A DNA stretch of 64,000 nucleotides from Centrapalus pauciflorus (lineage: Eukaryota; Streptophyta; Magnoliopsida; Asterales; Asteraceae), in the NCBI GenBank assembly GCA_020465985.1, contig JAANYP010002076.1, forward strand, positions 1 through 64,000, written 5' to 3'. Positions 13,046-25,244 of the stretch are shown piece after piece (within the stretch, counting starts at the first letter, position 1; the number at the start of each line of letters is the position of its first letter). The translations under genes were made by a program, and so were the position numbers. Under the pieces are notes generated by a model. That model worked only from the letters and a program-made list of their open reading frames with translations. It was not told the origin of the DNA and made no database searches.

Positions 13046-13341
13046 GGGTTAAGTGTTATTTTGACCATCAAACTTTTAAATTTTTTTCGATTTAGCCATT
13101 AAACTATTTTTTGTCTCGATTTAACCACTAAACTATTTTTTGTATACATATTTAGCCACTGAAAATTGTCCCGATTTGACCACTAAACTATCATATTTTG
13201 TATCGATTTAGCCATTAGTTTTATTCATTTTCCCAAAATAGAATATTAAACAAAGTTTAGTGGTTAAATCATGACAAAAAATAGTTTAGTGGCTAAATGT
13301 GACAAATCTGAAAGTTGGATGGTCAAAATGGTACTTAACCC
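13046..13341. mobile_element. 296-bp MITE with ~30-bp TIRs
   Basis: The left end GGGTTAAGTGTTATTTTGAC and the inverted right end GGGTTAAGTACCATTTTGAC match over about 30 bp (continuing CATCAAACTT/CATCCAACTT). The interior holds repeated 'ttTAGCCACTAAACTA'-type motifs in both orientations. Flanks are TATATATA on both sides, so a TA or longer TA-type duplication is likely. No coding capacity. Confidence 0.85.
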
Positions 13342-14062
13342 TATATATATCGCATTCTGCAAACAAACTGAATAAGGTTCGAGATATCTAAATATGTGAA
13401 AGTAAACCTCATCTGCTTGTATTTAAAAGAGTAATTTGGCTTGTAATATCTAGGACTTTGTTGAAGTATGTGCACAATAAACCAATTTGTATTGGGAAAC
13501 CACCATTCTCTCTAACCATACTCAGAAAAAACCAACGCGAAGATCCCAGTTATTTACTACCATATAGATGGTTGACTTTTATTCCAGAGTTCCTAGAATC
13601 TTTATTTTCATAAAAATAGAAAATTGTGATGTGTAAGGTGACGAGGTATAGATGAGAGAAAAGTGTAAATAAAATGAAGCCCAAAAAGAGAGAACGACAA
13701 ATAGCTCAAGTATGTCGGAGTGAGATGGAGGTTCGTTTGATCATTTGTTCGATAAGTGAACTAAAGATTGTTCAAAATAATGTCATATACTCATTGTGTT
13801 TTTTAGGAGTTGCACACAAAAAGGCCAGAAAGAAAGGGTGCTTCTAACCTTGCTGAATCCCCGTGTTGGATGCTTTTGTGTGGACTGATGCTAACAATAA
13901 AGACTTTCACTCTTCAATCCTTGTATGTTGTATCTAAATATCAGGCACCTGTATCTTTGTATCCATGTCCTTACAACATAGCAAAAAGGCATAACGTCGC
14001 ACCTTTAGTATCACTAACTACCTATATCTCAATTTAATGGAAAACCTACAAAATTAACCTTT

Positions 14063-14063
<1 letters not shown>
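13342..14063. other. unassigned DNA
   Basis: About 720 bp with no convincing frame or terminal repeat. A 75-codon frame at 13810-14037 has no recognisable domain and I do not call it a gene. Confidence 0.5.
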
Positions 14064-14150
<87 letters not shown>

Positions 14151-14166
14151 CGAGAGAGAGAGAGAG
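14064..14166. repeat. (GA)n microsatellite
   Basis: About 100 bp of nearly uninterrupted GA with two GAGC interruptions near the end. Confidence 0.96.
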
Positions 14167-15248
14167 GAGCATATCAACCTGCATATCTATTCAGCCTAAA
14201 TTGGATTTTCATATTCAAATGCATTTAACCCAGTCTCTAATCACAAGCTACTCATAAAACAAATTATTGTTGCTGGAGCATGCAACACTTACATGACATG
14301 TGTGACCAAATGATCTCATTTGATGCTCCTTGGATTTTCCTATTTAATGGTCATAGAACCATATATAATGCTTACTAACGCTCAATAATTTAGGTTGCAA
14401 GGTTCGATGTTGGGTGGATGGTGCAAAGCAGATGACCTAAGAATCTGCAGAGTAAAACATGTGTTATATTCAGGTAACAGTCCATGAAATTCAACTGTTT
14501 ATCCTTGATGCAGGCCCAAGTGTAGAGGATCCGGCCATTCTGTTTCTGGAGGCCCAGGCTAGGGTCCGTAATAAAAGGGGCTAAACGGAAACGACCCTAA
14601 CTTTTGACTCGGGTCTCCGTTTGGGGCGAATCAGGTGTCCAGACGACCATTGGCTCGAGCTCCACGCAATAACAAATAGCCAAAGGCGGTTTCGCCAACC
14701 GTTTGGCTCAAATTCGACCCGGAATGAGAGTTATGGGCCGTTTTATGTTTTTTATGGGTTTTTGGGTTTTTTCTTTTGGTTCCCTAGGTCGACCCGTTGG
14801 GTTTTTTGACCCGTTTTCCATTTCTATTTAAGATATGTTCAGCTATTGTATGAAGTCATATTATGAATTAAGAAAACTTTCGCATTTTCCAAATTTCTGA
14901 ATTTAAAATCGGTTATTTGAAGCATAATTGTTTGGCATTCTACGGAATCAACAAACTTTTGGTAGAGATTATTCTGGTATTCTTTGAATCAACAGACTAG
15001 TCTATATTTTCATTTGCTACGCTGCATCAATCATGCATGGTAAGGATAATGAAGAATTTGATACATCAATAATACATTAACAAGAAAAACACAAGAGAAA
15101 CAAACATGTATAGATAGAGATGTACATAGCAAAATCCTATCTTTATAGGTGAAATCAGGTAAGAAGATCCATCTTAGAAAAATCACATAGCAACAAAATC
15201 CATAATTATATTTTTCTTTAAAAGGAAAGTAAATAGTAAGATGCTTAC
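14167..15248. other. unassigned DNA, possible LTR-like fragment at 14500-14990
   Basis: The GC-richer block 14500-14815 followed by CTATTTAAG (near 14824) and AT-rich sequence resembles an LTR promoter region, but I find no second copy, no TG...CA ends and no primer site. 15000-15248 leads into the amine oxidase remnant and probably was its intron. Confidence 0.35.
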
Positions 15249-16225
15249 AATCCAATGACGAACAGATAACTGATATTGCATAGCTTGAGATGTTTTTTTG
15301 AAGCAGTGTTTCCTCGGTTTAGAATGCATTATTGTGGACATTATTTTTACCAGATTCTTCAACTTTGATATTAATTTCAACAACCTGAGAAAACAAAAAA
15401 GAAAATAGTAATTGCAACATATGAGTGGAACTAGGGATGAGATTTTTATACCGAATACCGGTACCGAACCGGGACCGTACTGGTACATTCGGTCCGGTAT
15501 TCGGTTCTTGTTTTTTGTTTAAATCGGGATCGGTACTAACCGGTTTCGGTACCATTAAAAAACCGGTACTACTGGTACCGGTACCGAATTCATTTTTATA
15601 TGTTTGTTTTGAGTTTTACATCTTGTTACCTCACATATACATTTGTAAACTTAAATTATTTTTAAATGATTTGCGGGTTGTGTATTTGAAAGCTACAATG
15701 GATATTCGGTCAAATAGTTCATACATATTTAGAATGAATTATAAACGACTAATATTTTTTTTTGATTCATCAATTTGTTGTTATTTATTTTCTTAAATTT
15801 TCGGTACCAAATTCGGTATAGCACCGTAAAACCGGTACCGATACCGGGACCGAACCGGTATCGGTCAATTAAATTCGGTTCGGTATTCGGTACCTTTAAT
15901 CGTACAAAAAAAATATCGGTACCAACCGGTTCGGTGTTTTCAGATTAATTACTACCCGGATGTAAAAAAAAAAAAAGAAAACTGATGAATCGGAAAGTGC
16001 TAATGATGCACAATCTTGAATTGCTGTATGTACCTGGTTGTATGCTTCTCTAGGCTTACAATCAACTGTCATATCCATACGAGCAACAAAATAGTGTTGA
16101 TGCACGGGTGGATACAAGCCTGGTTCAATAGTTGTACCATATTTTCGAAATTTTCCAGGCTGCAGGGCTCCTAAACTGAGAATTCCTGTAAGCTTAACTT
16201 CAGCTTCAATCTTTCCATCCTGCAG
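15249..16225 (-). pseudogene. copper amine oxidase gene remnant (two exons)
   Basis: Two exon-like blocks on the minus strand match plant primary-amine (copper amine) oxidase. Exon 16034-16225 is open and reads [20 protein letters not shown], then [20 protein letters not shown], then [11 protein letters not shown] and [10 protein letters not shown]; the HQH is the copper-site region. It is bounded by a splice acceptor (TTTTAG) and donor (CAG|GTACAT). Exon 15249-15384, after an acceptor (TTTTCTCAG), reads VVEINIKVEESGKNNVHNNAF, then a stop where the family has Tyr, then a frameshift before RHWI and a GTAAGC donor. Upstream exons (TPQ-cofactor region) and downstream exons are not found. Family function is oxidative deamination of primary amines with H2O2 release; this fragment cannot do it. 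Confidence 0.85.
15430..15950. repeat. GGTACCGAACCGG-rich inverted repeat inside the amine oxidase intron
   Basis: Both ends of this ~520-bp stretch carry dense, mutually inverted copies of motifs such as ACCGGTACCGAACCGG, enclosing an AT-rich middle. It looks like a non-autonomous DNA transposon that landed in the intron between the two exon blocks. Exact ends and duplication could not be fixed. Confidence 0.55.
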
Positions 16226-17085
16226 CTAAAATAAACTTGCATATCATAAATACCGAATGTCAAATAGGTGGATATAAAATAGAAGCTGACCACCACTGCA
16301 CAAACCAGAAATAGGATGCATGTAATCCAACTACATGGTGGCAGGCAGCCAGAAAGTAGTTGCATAATATCCAATCACTGTGTAAATCCTTATGCAATCT
16401 TAACCCAAAGAGAAAACTAGTGTTCAAGAGGATAGTCACAGACAGCTCAACTGCTGTCACTCCTCCTTAGGATAGTCACAGACTCTACTAGCTTAGCAAC
16501 AAGAAATACTAAAGTGGCTCAGTTTCTTGATCAATAATCAACATATCTAATTAAAAAAATTAAGAAGAAAACAAGTAAACCGAACAGATTGCATAGAGTA
16601 GGAAGATAAAATGAGTACCACATGCAACATACCCTTGATAGATAAAAACGTACAGAGGCACAAACAAAAAGAAGTGAAGAGAATTTACATTCAACTACTT
16701 ACAGACTTTAGAATCCAAGTGCACAGGATAAAAGAATAATGGATGAAATTTAGAATTCAACAGAATATGCAATCACATAAGACACAATTTCAAGCTCCAA
16801 AGATTTTGAATATTAGACCCATGAATGACCTTTCACAAAGGCAACACTCGACATGATACACATGTATGAAGCTCATAGTTCAAACTACCAGCAGAGGAAA
16901 GGATGTAGCATAGGTAAGGATGCACTGTATGGGTTTGTGATCTAAAACATAAATATTTTTGTTAGTAAAGGGTGTCAGTGCATGACATTAGAGAATAGGC
17001 ATGTACTACGTCCGTCAATGCATCAATTGAAAGTACTAGTATCGAAGTCCTAAGGTCACTTATGAATAATCATGTTGTGCATTAT
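16226..17085. other. unassigned DNA upstream of the amine oxidase exon
   Basis: About 860 bp that should be intron of the same gene. I looked for the next upstream exon (the FYWHFY region) and did not find it. No mobile-element ends are visible. Confidence 0.45.
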
Positions 17086-18377
17086 CACTACTAGAAAATT
17101 GACTTTTACCGATGGAATTTCCGACGGAAAAAATCCTTCGGTACGGAAAAAATCCCTCGGTATTATCGACGGGTTACCGACAAATTTCTGACGGGTTGTG
17201 TTTATGCAAATTATCGAAGGATTACCGAGGGTATACCGACGGAATTTCCGACGGAAAAAATCCCTCGCTATTTTGTTGTTAATACCGAGCGTTTACTGAT
17301 GGATTACTAACGGATAAATTTGTTGTCGGTAATCCGTCGGTAAACACGTCTCTCGGTAATCCGTCGGTAACATTCCCTCGGTAAGCACTCAGAAATCCCT
17401 CGGTAAAATATTCGTCGGTAATCCCTCGAAAACATTCCCTCGGTACGTCTTTTGTCGGTAATCCCTCGGTAATTCCCTCGGTACGTCTTTTGTCGGTAAT
17501 CCCTCGGTAATTCCCTCGGTAATCCCTTAGAAACATTGTGTTTTCCATTTTCCAAAAATTAGATCATTAAATATGAATACAATTCAAATACACACGTCCA
17601 TATACATGTTAGACCCGAAGATATAAATTAGTTGTATTTGTTGATATTAATAGGTAATGAGTTACTTTTTTAACAAATAATATATGTGTACATAATCCAT
17701 ATATATAATCGACTATAACATTAAATGAACAATAACTACTTGTTACGATTTAAAAAGTCATTTATGTTATGAAATTAAGCAAAAAGTACTTGTGAATGTC
17801 AAATATGGCCCATTATAACTTATTATAAACTGATAAGAACAACTAATGTTAGTTAATGTAAAATGTAACCCATTACAACTAATGTTAGAATGTTAATTAT
17901 TAATTTTGATTTTGTAATGGTATTGGATTACTAGATTATTACAGTTATTGATTAAAAAAATACAGGAAATATTTAAAAAAACAGGTAATACATTTTTTTT
18001 CCAGAATGCAGTTTCCCTCGGTATTCCCTCGAAAGTTCATCGGTAAGCCCTCGGAAAGCCCTCAGTATATCGTCGGTAAATAACCACGGTAAACCGTCGG
18101 TAATGGTGTCCCTCGCTAATCCGTCAGTAATATCGTCCCTCGTTAATCCGTCGGTAGTATTGTCCCTCGCTAATCCGTCGGTAAATTCTGTCGGTGTTCC
18201 GTCAGTAAATCGGTAAATTGTCGGTAAATTATTTCTATCAGTAAATCCGTCGAAATTTCTTGTTACCGACCAAATATTTGTAACCGATACCGGCCCTCGG
18301 CAAACCGTCGGTAAATTACGTTACCGAGGGATTACCGAGGGATTCATCCCTTGGTAATAACGTATTTTCTGGTAGTG
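17086..18377. mobile_element. non-autonomous CACTA transposon J (1.3 kb)
   Basis: Ends CACTACTAGAAAATTGAC and, inverted, CACTACCAGAAAATACG; target duplication TAT at 17083-17085 and 18378-18380. Dense subterminal repeats of TTACCGACGG / CCCTCGGTAA type occupy 17110-17530 and 18010-18360. Its two halves are inverted matches of the right and left ends of the large CACTA element K, while K's interior is absent, so J is an internally deleted relative. No coding region. Confidence 0.92.
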
Positions 18378-18380
18378 TAT

Positions 18381-18587
18381 CCGAATGGATAATGCTTAAA
18401 GTTTAGTACCAAACCAGTTAGACCCTCCTAAATTGGTTTATTCAGAAAACCTGATTATTAATGTACTTTTAATGAATACACCCTTTGGTTTATTCAGAAA
18501 ATTAGATTATTATTGTAATAGTATATATTATTTAATCATATTTAACACACAATATTTATTACAAAACTAAAAAGTAAAGGAAAACTA
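18381..18587. other. unassigned AT-rich DNA
   Basis: Short stretch between CACTA J and the LTR of element H. It contains a repeated TTGGTTTATTCAGAAAA phrase (two copies), nothing else recognisable. Confidence 0.5.
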
Positions 18588-18949
18588 TGTTGATACATAC
18601 GCGCCCAACAACAAGCCCAAGTCATGAGAGGCTATTTGAATAAAAACGTTTAGACCCATCGTATTGTTTTATTTCCTTTTGCTATTTAGTAATTTTTCTA
18701 TTTTCCAGGTCACCCATGTGGGGTAGAAGATACTAGATTCTCTGTTTGTTAGTGGAAAAGGATATAATAGAGTTGTCAGCATAAAAAAGGATATGAATGA
18801 GAATTATCTTCTTCTTTCTTCTATTTTCTCTGTGATTTCCAATTTTGATCTCTCTTAATTTCGAAGGTTGTTCTTCAAAATTCAGCTTTCCAGGTTATTT
18901 AGAATTCACTCAAACACTGTAATCAGTCTTGAGTTGATTAACCGCATCA
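18588..18949 (+). repeat. probable 5' LTR of Ty3/gypsy element H
   Basis: TGTTGATACATACG to CCGCATCA (about 362 bp) ends one base before a perfect tRNA primer site. The right end is well fixed by that site; the left end is chosen from the TG start and is less certain because no second LTR is in view. Confidence 0.65.
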
Positions 18950-18950
18950 T

Positions 18951-18964
18951 TGGTATCAGAGCCA
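18951..18964 (+). other. primer binding site of element H
   Basis: TGGTATCAGAGCCA, exact match to plant initiator-Met tRNA 3' end. Confidence 0.9.
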
Positions 18965-18995
18965 CCGCTCCTCGGCACCATAGCAAACACAAGCG

Positions 18996-19569
18996 ATGAC
19001 GAAGCACCGGCACAAGACTACAGATGCTAGCGATGATGGAGAAGTAGACCAGAATAACCCTAGAGTCGACATTCAGTGAAGTCGGAGGCTATTCTTCAGA
19101 GAGCTTTAACTGATTTTGGAGGTCGATTTCAATCCGTGGAGCATCAACACGCTATGTTTATAGTTGAGAATGCTCGACTCTTGGTTGTACAGGATTGAAC
19201 AATTTTTTGAATTAGATGCTGTTTCTGATCCTACGAAAACTAAGTTGGCTGCTATTCATCTCGAGGATAAGGCACTTCAGTGGCATCAATCCTTTATGAA
19301 GAACAGAGGGGGTGTACCTTTATCTTGGTCTGAGTATAAGGAAGCTCTCATATCACGTTTTGGTAAGATCTATGATGACCCTATGACTGAATTGAAAAAC
19401 CTTAAGCAATCAGCAACTGTTAAAGAATACCATGACTCTTTTGATAGTACATTGAGTCAGCTAAGATTGCCTCATGAGTATGCTCATAGCTGTTTTTTTG
19501 GCAGGATTAGATGAAGAAATACAATTCAGTGTTCGCATGTTTAATCCACAAACATTACAACAGGCTTTT
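18996..19569 (+). pseudogene. gag of Ty3/gypsy element H, first part
   Basis: Translation from 18996 (MTKHRHKTTDASDDGEVDQN) meets a stop, then continues through frameshifts into a retrotransposon gag domain: WLYRIEQFFELDAVSDPTKT, KLAAIHLEDKALQWHQSF, YDDPMTELKNLKQ (open frame 19164-19514). A frameshift near 19497 leads to LAGLDEEIQFSVRMFNPQTLQQAF, where the coding sequence is interrupted at 19569 by the solo gypsy LTR. It resumes at 22619. Gag would form the particle core. I see no gypsy pol for this element: it is truncated at about 22716. Confidence 0.82.
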
Positions 19570-20148
19570 TGTAACATCCGGCATTAAACCAGGTTAGCAA
19601 CTATGACCTAATCAGTATTTAATAGTCAATTATAACCTAATCAGCGATCATTAGAAATTAATCAAAGTGATTAACAAGGTTCATGAAGAAATTCAACTCA
19701 ATTAGAATCAAACTCATCGGTGTGATGAATCGGGAAATCAATTAATCCGATCAATTTATGATATGAAGGATTAATTCAACTAAGTACATAATTAAATTAT
19801 GATTAGTGACACTAATCATACACTAATACACTTATTTAACATTAATTATGCAAGACTAAAACAATTCATTAAAACAATACATCCAAAAGTATTTATGAAT
19901 TTACAAGAAAAGGGAAATACAAGAAAAGTGAAATACAAGAATACATTTCTAAATACTTTTATACAAAAAAAAAAAGAAAAATACACCAAAATATTTCACG
20001 AAATCCGGCCCCTAGACTAGTACATATAGAGTTTGACTTAATTTTTTTATTACAACCTCCATAACCCATCAAAATCATACCTTCTTCATCTTACTCTTTC
20101 ACTTCAACCAAATCCACACACAACCTCCATTTGATGACCAAACTTTGC

Positions 20149-20161
20149 CTATAAATAGAGG
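20149..20161 (+). promoter_or_regulatory. TATA box of the gypsy solo LTR
   Basis: CTATAAATAGAGG, a strong plant TATA consensus, conserved at 24315-24328 in the LTR of element G. Confidence 0.75.
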
Positions 20162-21004
20162 ACTCATCCTCATTCATTTACACACCTTCACAACACCAAA
20201 AACTCTCTCCTTTCTCCTGGCAAAATCCGACCACCACCTCATTTAAAGCCAACATTTGCAACTTTTGTTCTTCAAATTTGCAAGAAAGTTTTTGGTGCAA
20301 CTCTTTCAAGATTTCAACTCCTACTCATTTTCATTCTCCTAACACTTCAAAGTAAGTAAATACTAACTTATTTCATCTTATATTTATGTTTATATAAGTC
20401 TTGCATAATATATATAATCACCAACAACAAGTTTCATAAAAACTCAAGTTTATAAATCACTAGTTTTGTTTTTAAGTTGTTTTCTTCAAATGTGTTTATA
20501 AATATATAAAAACATCATGAAAGTGTAAATATTATGAAAAACAAGTGATATATATGTTTTATAACTTTTATACAAGTAGTCTTTGAATAAACCACAAGAA
20601 TCACTAGTTATTTCAAGTTTATAAACTACGGATTTTCGGCAGAAAATTTACATCGACTTTGAAAAATCATAACTAATTCATAACTTAACGAAATGAGTTG
20701 ATTCTTGTCTCAAAAGTTAGATCTATGTCTTAACTATAAATTTGAAAGTTTTCATAATTTATTTTGGAGTTTAAGACCCCCAAAAAGTATTTGGGAAACC
20801 GAAAGTTTGACAGCTCAAAAATGGCCAACATAAGGTTTTTAACAAGCTTTTTCCCCAACCTAAACATCTCGAAAAATGGCCGTTCTTGACTTTAAAAATT
20901 CATTGTATATAGTAGTTTAATGTCCAAGAAAACCAAAGCCTAAATCGTTTTGGAGCTTGGTCAAAAACAGCCTCAAAGTAGGCCGAAAAACCTTCGAAAA
21001 GCTG

Positions 21005-21555
<551 letters not shown>

Positions 21556-21646
21556 TATACATATATATATATATATATATATAGGTTCTTATGTCTTAAA
21601 TCACCCAACATTACAAGTTTATAAATAAAACTCACTTAAAACGTCA

Positions 21647-21649
<3 letters not shown>

Positions 21650-21722
<73 letters not shown>
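21650..21722. repeat. (TA)n microsatellite
   Basis: About 72 bp of TA within the solo LTR. Confidence 0.95.
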
Positions 21723-21726
<4 letters not shown>

Positions 21727-22618
21727 TATTATCATATATGATAGTTATTATGTCCCTATTATCATTTAGGACTCGATTAAACACATCCGGTGCATCACTC
21801 ATCAAACAACGTAAATTTGCATTTTACGCTCGTATTTGCCATCGCACTCACGGTGAGTCTTCATAGCCCCTATTTTTACAATGTTATGCTTTGGGGTGAA
21901 ATACATGCTACGTTTTCATATGGACACGGAAACAACTTCATTTCTATTATGTATTACACATGTGGTTCCATCAGCCCACAAATCATGAACCGTTAATTGC
22001 ATTTATTTGTAAGCGCGAATATATTGTGGATAGATCTATCGGGAGTCATGCCCCCCATTCGGGTTACTTCAGCACGGCTAACAGCGGGTGCATATATATT
22101 CAACACACGGAATTATGTATGGGAATACTGCACAGGGCAAACTCATTTAATTAAGCTTCGGTTGCATGATGGTTTGTATGTAATACATAACATGGAATTT
22201 ATGATTTTATAAATTCAAACTCAACTGTTGTTGTCCATACAAGTCAGATTTATGTGTAAATCTATGAGCTCACCAACAATTTTGTTGACGTATTTTAGCG
22301 TGTATTTTCAGGAAATTTAGGCAAGTGCGCCACATCAGAAGTATTTTTCAAGCTTCCGCACTTGAGGAGTCGCATGCATTTTCAAAACCACGGGAGATTT
22401 AGTTGCATTATTTTGATTACTTTAATAGTGTATTTAAATATCTGTACCGTGCGAACTACTCTTCATCATATCAGGCTATGTAAAACATTTCTATATTTTA
22501 AAGTTCTTTCGATGTATTTTTTAAAACGTCCATATAGTGGTCGTTCGTTATGATTATGGTTATGCTTCCGCGACGTCACGTTTCGTTGCCAACCGGAGTA
22601 ACGGGGTGTGACACTTTT

Positions 22619-22716
22619 TGTCTTGCTAAATTGCAAGAAGCTGCTCTTACCACTAAATGCCAAAAATCTCATCACAAGCCACCTTTACTTCCAACCCCTT
22701 CTTTAATTGTTTTTAG
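22619..22716 (+). pseudogene. gag of element H, continuation
   Basis: Reads CLAKLQEAALTTKCQKSHHK and PPLLPTPS in the frame that ended at 19569, the normal gypsy gag continuation (SLAKLQE...). It is lost at about 22716, where AT-rich CACTA-like sequence begins. Confidence 0.75.
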
Positions 22717-23074
22717 TATATAATATAATTAAATAAACAAAAATAATATTAATTATAATTTAGTATTTAGTGACTAAAAGTCTGTTTAACCTATTTAGAC
22801 TACAAGTTTGAGTAAGTAAAACAACCTTTATTGATTAAAAATTTATGTAAGTAAAAGAGGATCAATTCACACAATTTATAAAGCACCTTATACCTACTAA
22901 AAACGTTAGTCACTAAAGTTAATGGCCTTTACTATGTGTCACCAAAGACTTTTCGTGATGGCGTCCTTAGTGACTAATTTATTTTCAGAAGGAAAAGACC
23001 TAAGTGGATTAGTGACTGAACTTGGACATTTATTGACACTTTTTTTAGTCACTAAAAGGATTATTTTTGTAGTG
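22717..23074. mobile_element. CACTA transposon right end (fragment)
   Basis: The right end GGATTATTTTTGTAGTG and multiple subterminal TTAGTGACT/AGTCACTAAA repeats indicate an En/Spm-type terminus. No matching left CACTA end is visible, so it is truncated or its left end is decayed. Confidence 0.6.
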
Positions 23075-23099
23075 ATCTTTCAAGAGTTTTTTTCTCTTG

Positions 23100-23743
23100 G
23101 TTGGTTACATAAATCTGGACACCAATGAACCTAGACATAAACTCAAACATATTAGAAATGTCTATAACTTGTCGAAGTTAATTTATTTTGTTGTCAACAA
23201 TGTCTCCCTTTACTCCAAATCTTTCAGACATTCTTGAAATCTTTTCCACCAAGCGGCTTTGTTTAATATCCGCCATTTGATCTTTGGTCTTGCAGTACTC
23301 AACTAGAACATCTCAATCATTGACAAGTTCCCTCAAAAACTAATATCGAATGCGAATATGCTTTGTTCGTCCATAAAGAGATGGATCCTTTGTGAACAAA
23401 GTGGTTGACTTATCTTTCTTTTGCATAAGACTTTCCAAAATTTCATGCAACAAAACCAATTGACAACCAGCATATGATGCAACAATATATACAGCATCCG
23501 TAGTAGAAAGTGCTACAATGTGTTGTTTCATAGAGATACATGATATTGCATCAGTATCAAGATGGAAGACATAACCAGTCGTGCTTCTACTATTATCCTT
23601 AGTTCCTACTACGTCTCATAAAAAAACATATGATCAATGGTTCCTTTAACATATCTCAGAATCCTTTTTGTTGCCTCCCAATGATTTAAATAAGGTTTCT
23701 ACATAGACCTACTCACCAAGCTCACACTAGGGGTGAGCTCGGT
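23100..23743 (-). pseudogene. copia RNase H remnant M
   Basis: On the minus strand: NSRSTTGYVFHLDTDAISC, then MKQHIVALSTTDAVYIVASY (family: KKQ..VALSTTEAEY.A), then YGRTKHIRIRY and EYCKTKDQMADI, which are the end of copia RNase H. The second catalytic acidic residue position is altered (TTDAV for TTEAE). It is truncated at 23743 by the insertion of gypsy element G and has stops near 23340. It belongs to a copia unrelated to A-F at the level visible. Confidence 0.82.
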
Positions 23744-24496
23744 TGTAACATCCGACATAAAACCAGGTTAGCAACTATAACTAAATCAATAGTTATTAAC
23801 AAGTTAAAACCTAATCAGTGATGATTAACAATTAATCAAGGTGATTAACAAAGTTCATAAGAAAATTAAAGTCGATTAGAAATAGTTTCATCGGTGCGAT
23901 GAATCGGCAAATTAATTAATCCAATCGATTTGCGATATGATGGATTAATCCAACTAAGTACATAATTAAATTAAGATTAGTGACACTAATCAGACATTAA
24001 TACACTTACTTAACATTAATTATGCAAGACTAAATCAATTCATTAAACAAATGCATTCAAAAGTATTTATGAATTTACATAAAAAGGGAAATACAAGAAT
24101 ACATTCTAAATACTTTTATACAAAAAATTAAAAATAAAAATACAACATAAATACATCATAATGGCTGGCCCTCTAGCTAGTACAAACTAGCTTTTGACTT
24201 CAATTTTATAATGCGAAACTCCATACACAATCACAATCACCTCTTCTCCTTTCATTTCATCCAAGATCTTACTCCACCTTCACATCCGTGCATCTTTTCA
24301 AGACCAAACTTTCTCTATAAATAGAGAGATCATTTCTCATTCATCCTCACACCTTTGCAAGAGCAAAATCTCTCATTCTCTCTAAAAAAAATCAGCCATA
24401 GCCACACACACACAACCAAAGTTGTTTTCTTTCTTTATTCTTCAAGAATTAAAGCTTTTCAAGAGTTTCTTTGGTGCAACTAGTTCAACAACCAAC
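23744..24496 (+). repeat. 5' LTR of element G, left piece
   Basis: TGTAACATCCGACATAAAACC opens the LTR, paralleling the solo LTR at 19570. TATA box CTATAAATAGAGAG is at 24315-24328. CACTA K follows at 24497, with the last three bases AAC as its target duplication. Confidence 0.92.
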
Positions 24497-24509
24497 CACT
24501 ACAAAAAAC

Positions 24510-24825
24510 GTTACCGACGGTTTGCCGAGGACAAGAATCGGTTACAAATATCTGGTCAATAACGAATATTACCAACGGATTTACCGAAGGAAATATCTTA
24601 CCGACGGTTTACCGAGTGTATATTTACCGACGAAACACCGAGAGAATTTACCGACGGATTAGCGAGGGACAACATTACCTACGGATTAACGAGAAAAACT
24701 AATACCGAGGATTACCGAGTATAGTCGTTACCAACGGTTTACCGAGTTTATTTACCGACGACATACTGAGGACTTTCCGAGGGCTTACCGACGAATTTTC
24801 GAGGGAATACCGAGGGATAAATGCA
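24510..24825. repeat. left subterminal repeat array of CACTA K
   Basis: More than fifteen variants of TTACCGACGG, TTACCGAGGG and CCGAGGAC, in mostly one orientation. In En/Spm elements such arrays bind the transposon-encoded DNA-binding protein. Confidence 0.88.
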
Positions 24826-25088
24826 TTTTGGAAATAAAAAGTATTACCTTTTTTTAATTATTTATGGTAGTTTTTAATAAATTACTATAATAATCCAGTA
24901 ATCCAATACCACTACAAAATCAAAAAAAAAATTAAGATTCTAATTTTAATAGTAATTTATGGGTAAAGTTCCGATGTCATTAACATACTTGTATCAAAAC
25001 AACATTCAAATGTAGAATTCAACAACATCATCAACAAAAATTAACCAAGCATCCTAAATGTTAATTAAGTTTAGTCAAACAACAATTT

Positions 25089-25244
25089 CTATTGAGAGGG
25101 ACATGATGAAATTGATGTGAAGTTAGCTATCAACACGTCATTCTTTAAAGCGTTCAAACGTGCATCCATCTCTTGCTCCATCTCCTTCTGCTCTTTCATG
25201 CGTGCTTCAATTTCTTTATCTTTTTCCGCCAACAAGCATTGAAC
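25089..25244 (-). CDS. terminal exon of a CACTA-associated protein
   Basis: A minus-strand exon with acceptor (TTTATAG at 25245-25251) and an in-frame TAG (25089-25091). It encodes 51 residues, VQCLLAEKDKEIEARMKEQK continuing with EMEQEMDARLNALKNDV and a short SISSCPSQ tail: a charged coiled-coil C-terminus of the kind found at the end of plant Ptta/En/Spm transposon proteins. No other exon of this protein is recognisable in K, so the gene is probably a remnant. Assignment to that family is by analogy only. Confidence 0.55.
   Translation of the reverse strand, partial: VQCLLAEKDKEIEARMKEQKEMEQEMDARLNALKNDVLIANFTSISSCPSQ

Noticed and set aside
13810..14037. 75-codon ORF in unassigned DNA
   Set aside because: No recognisable motif, no neighbouring exons, ordinary composition.
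14500..14990. Solo LTR
   Set aside because: Promoter-like composition only; no TG...CA ends, no duplication, no second copy in the window.
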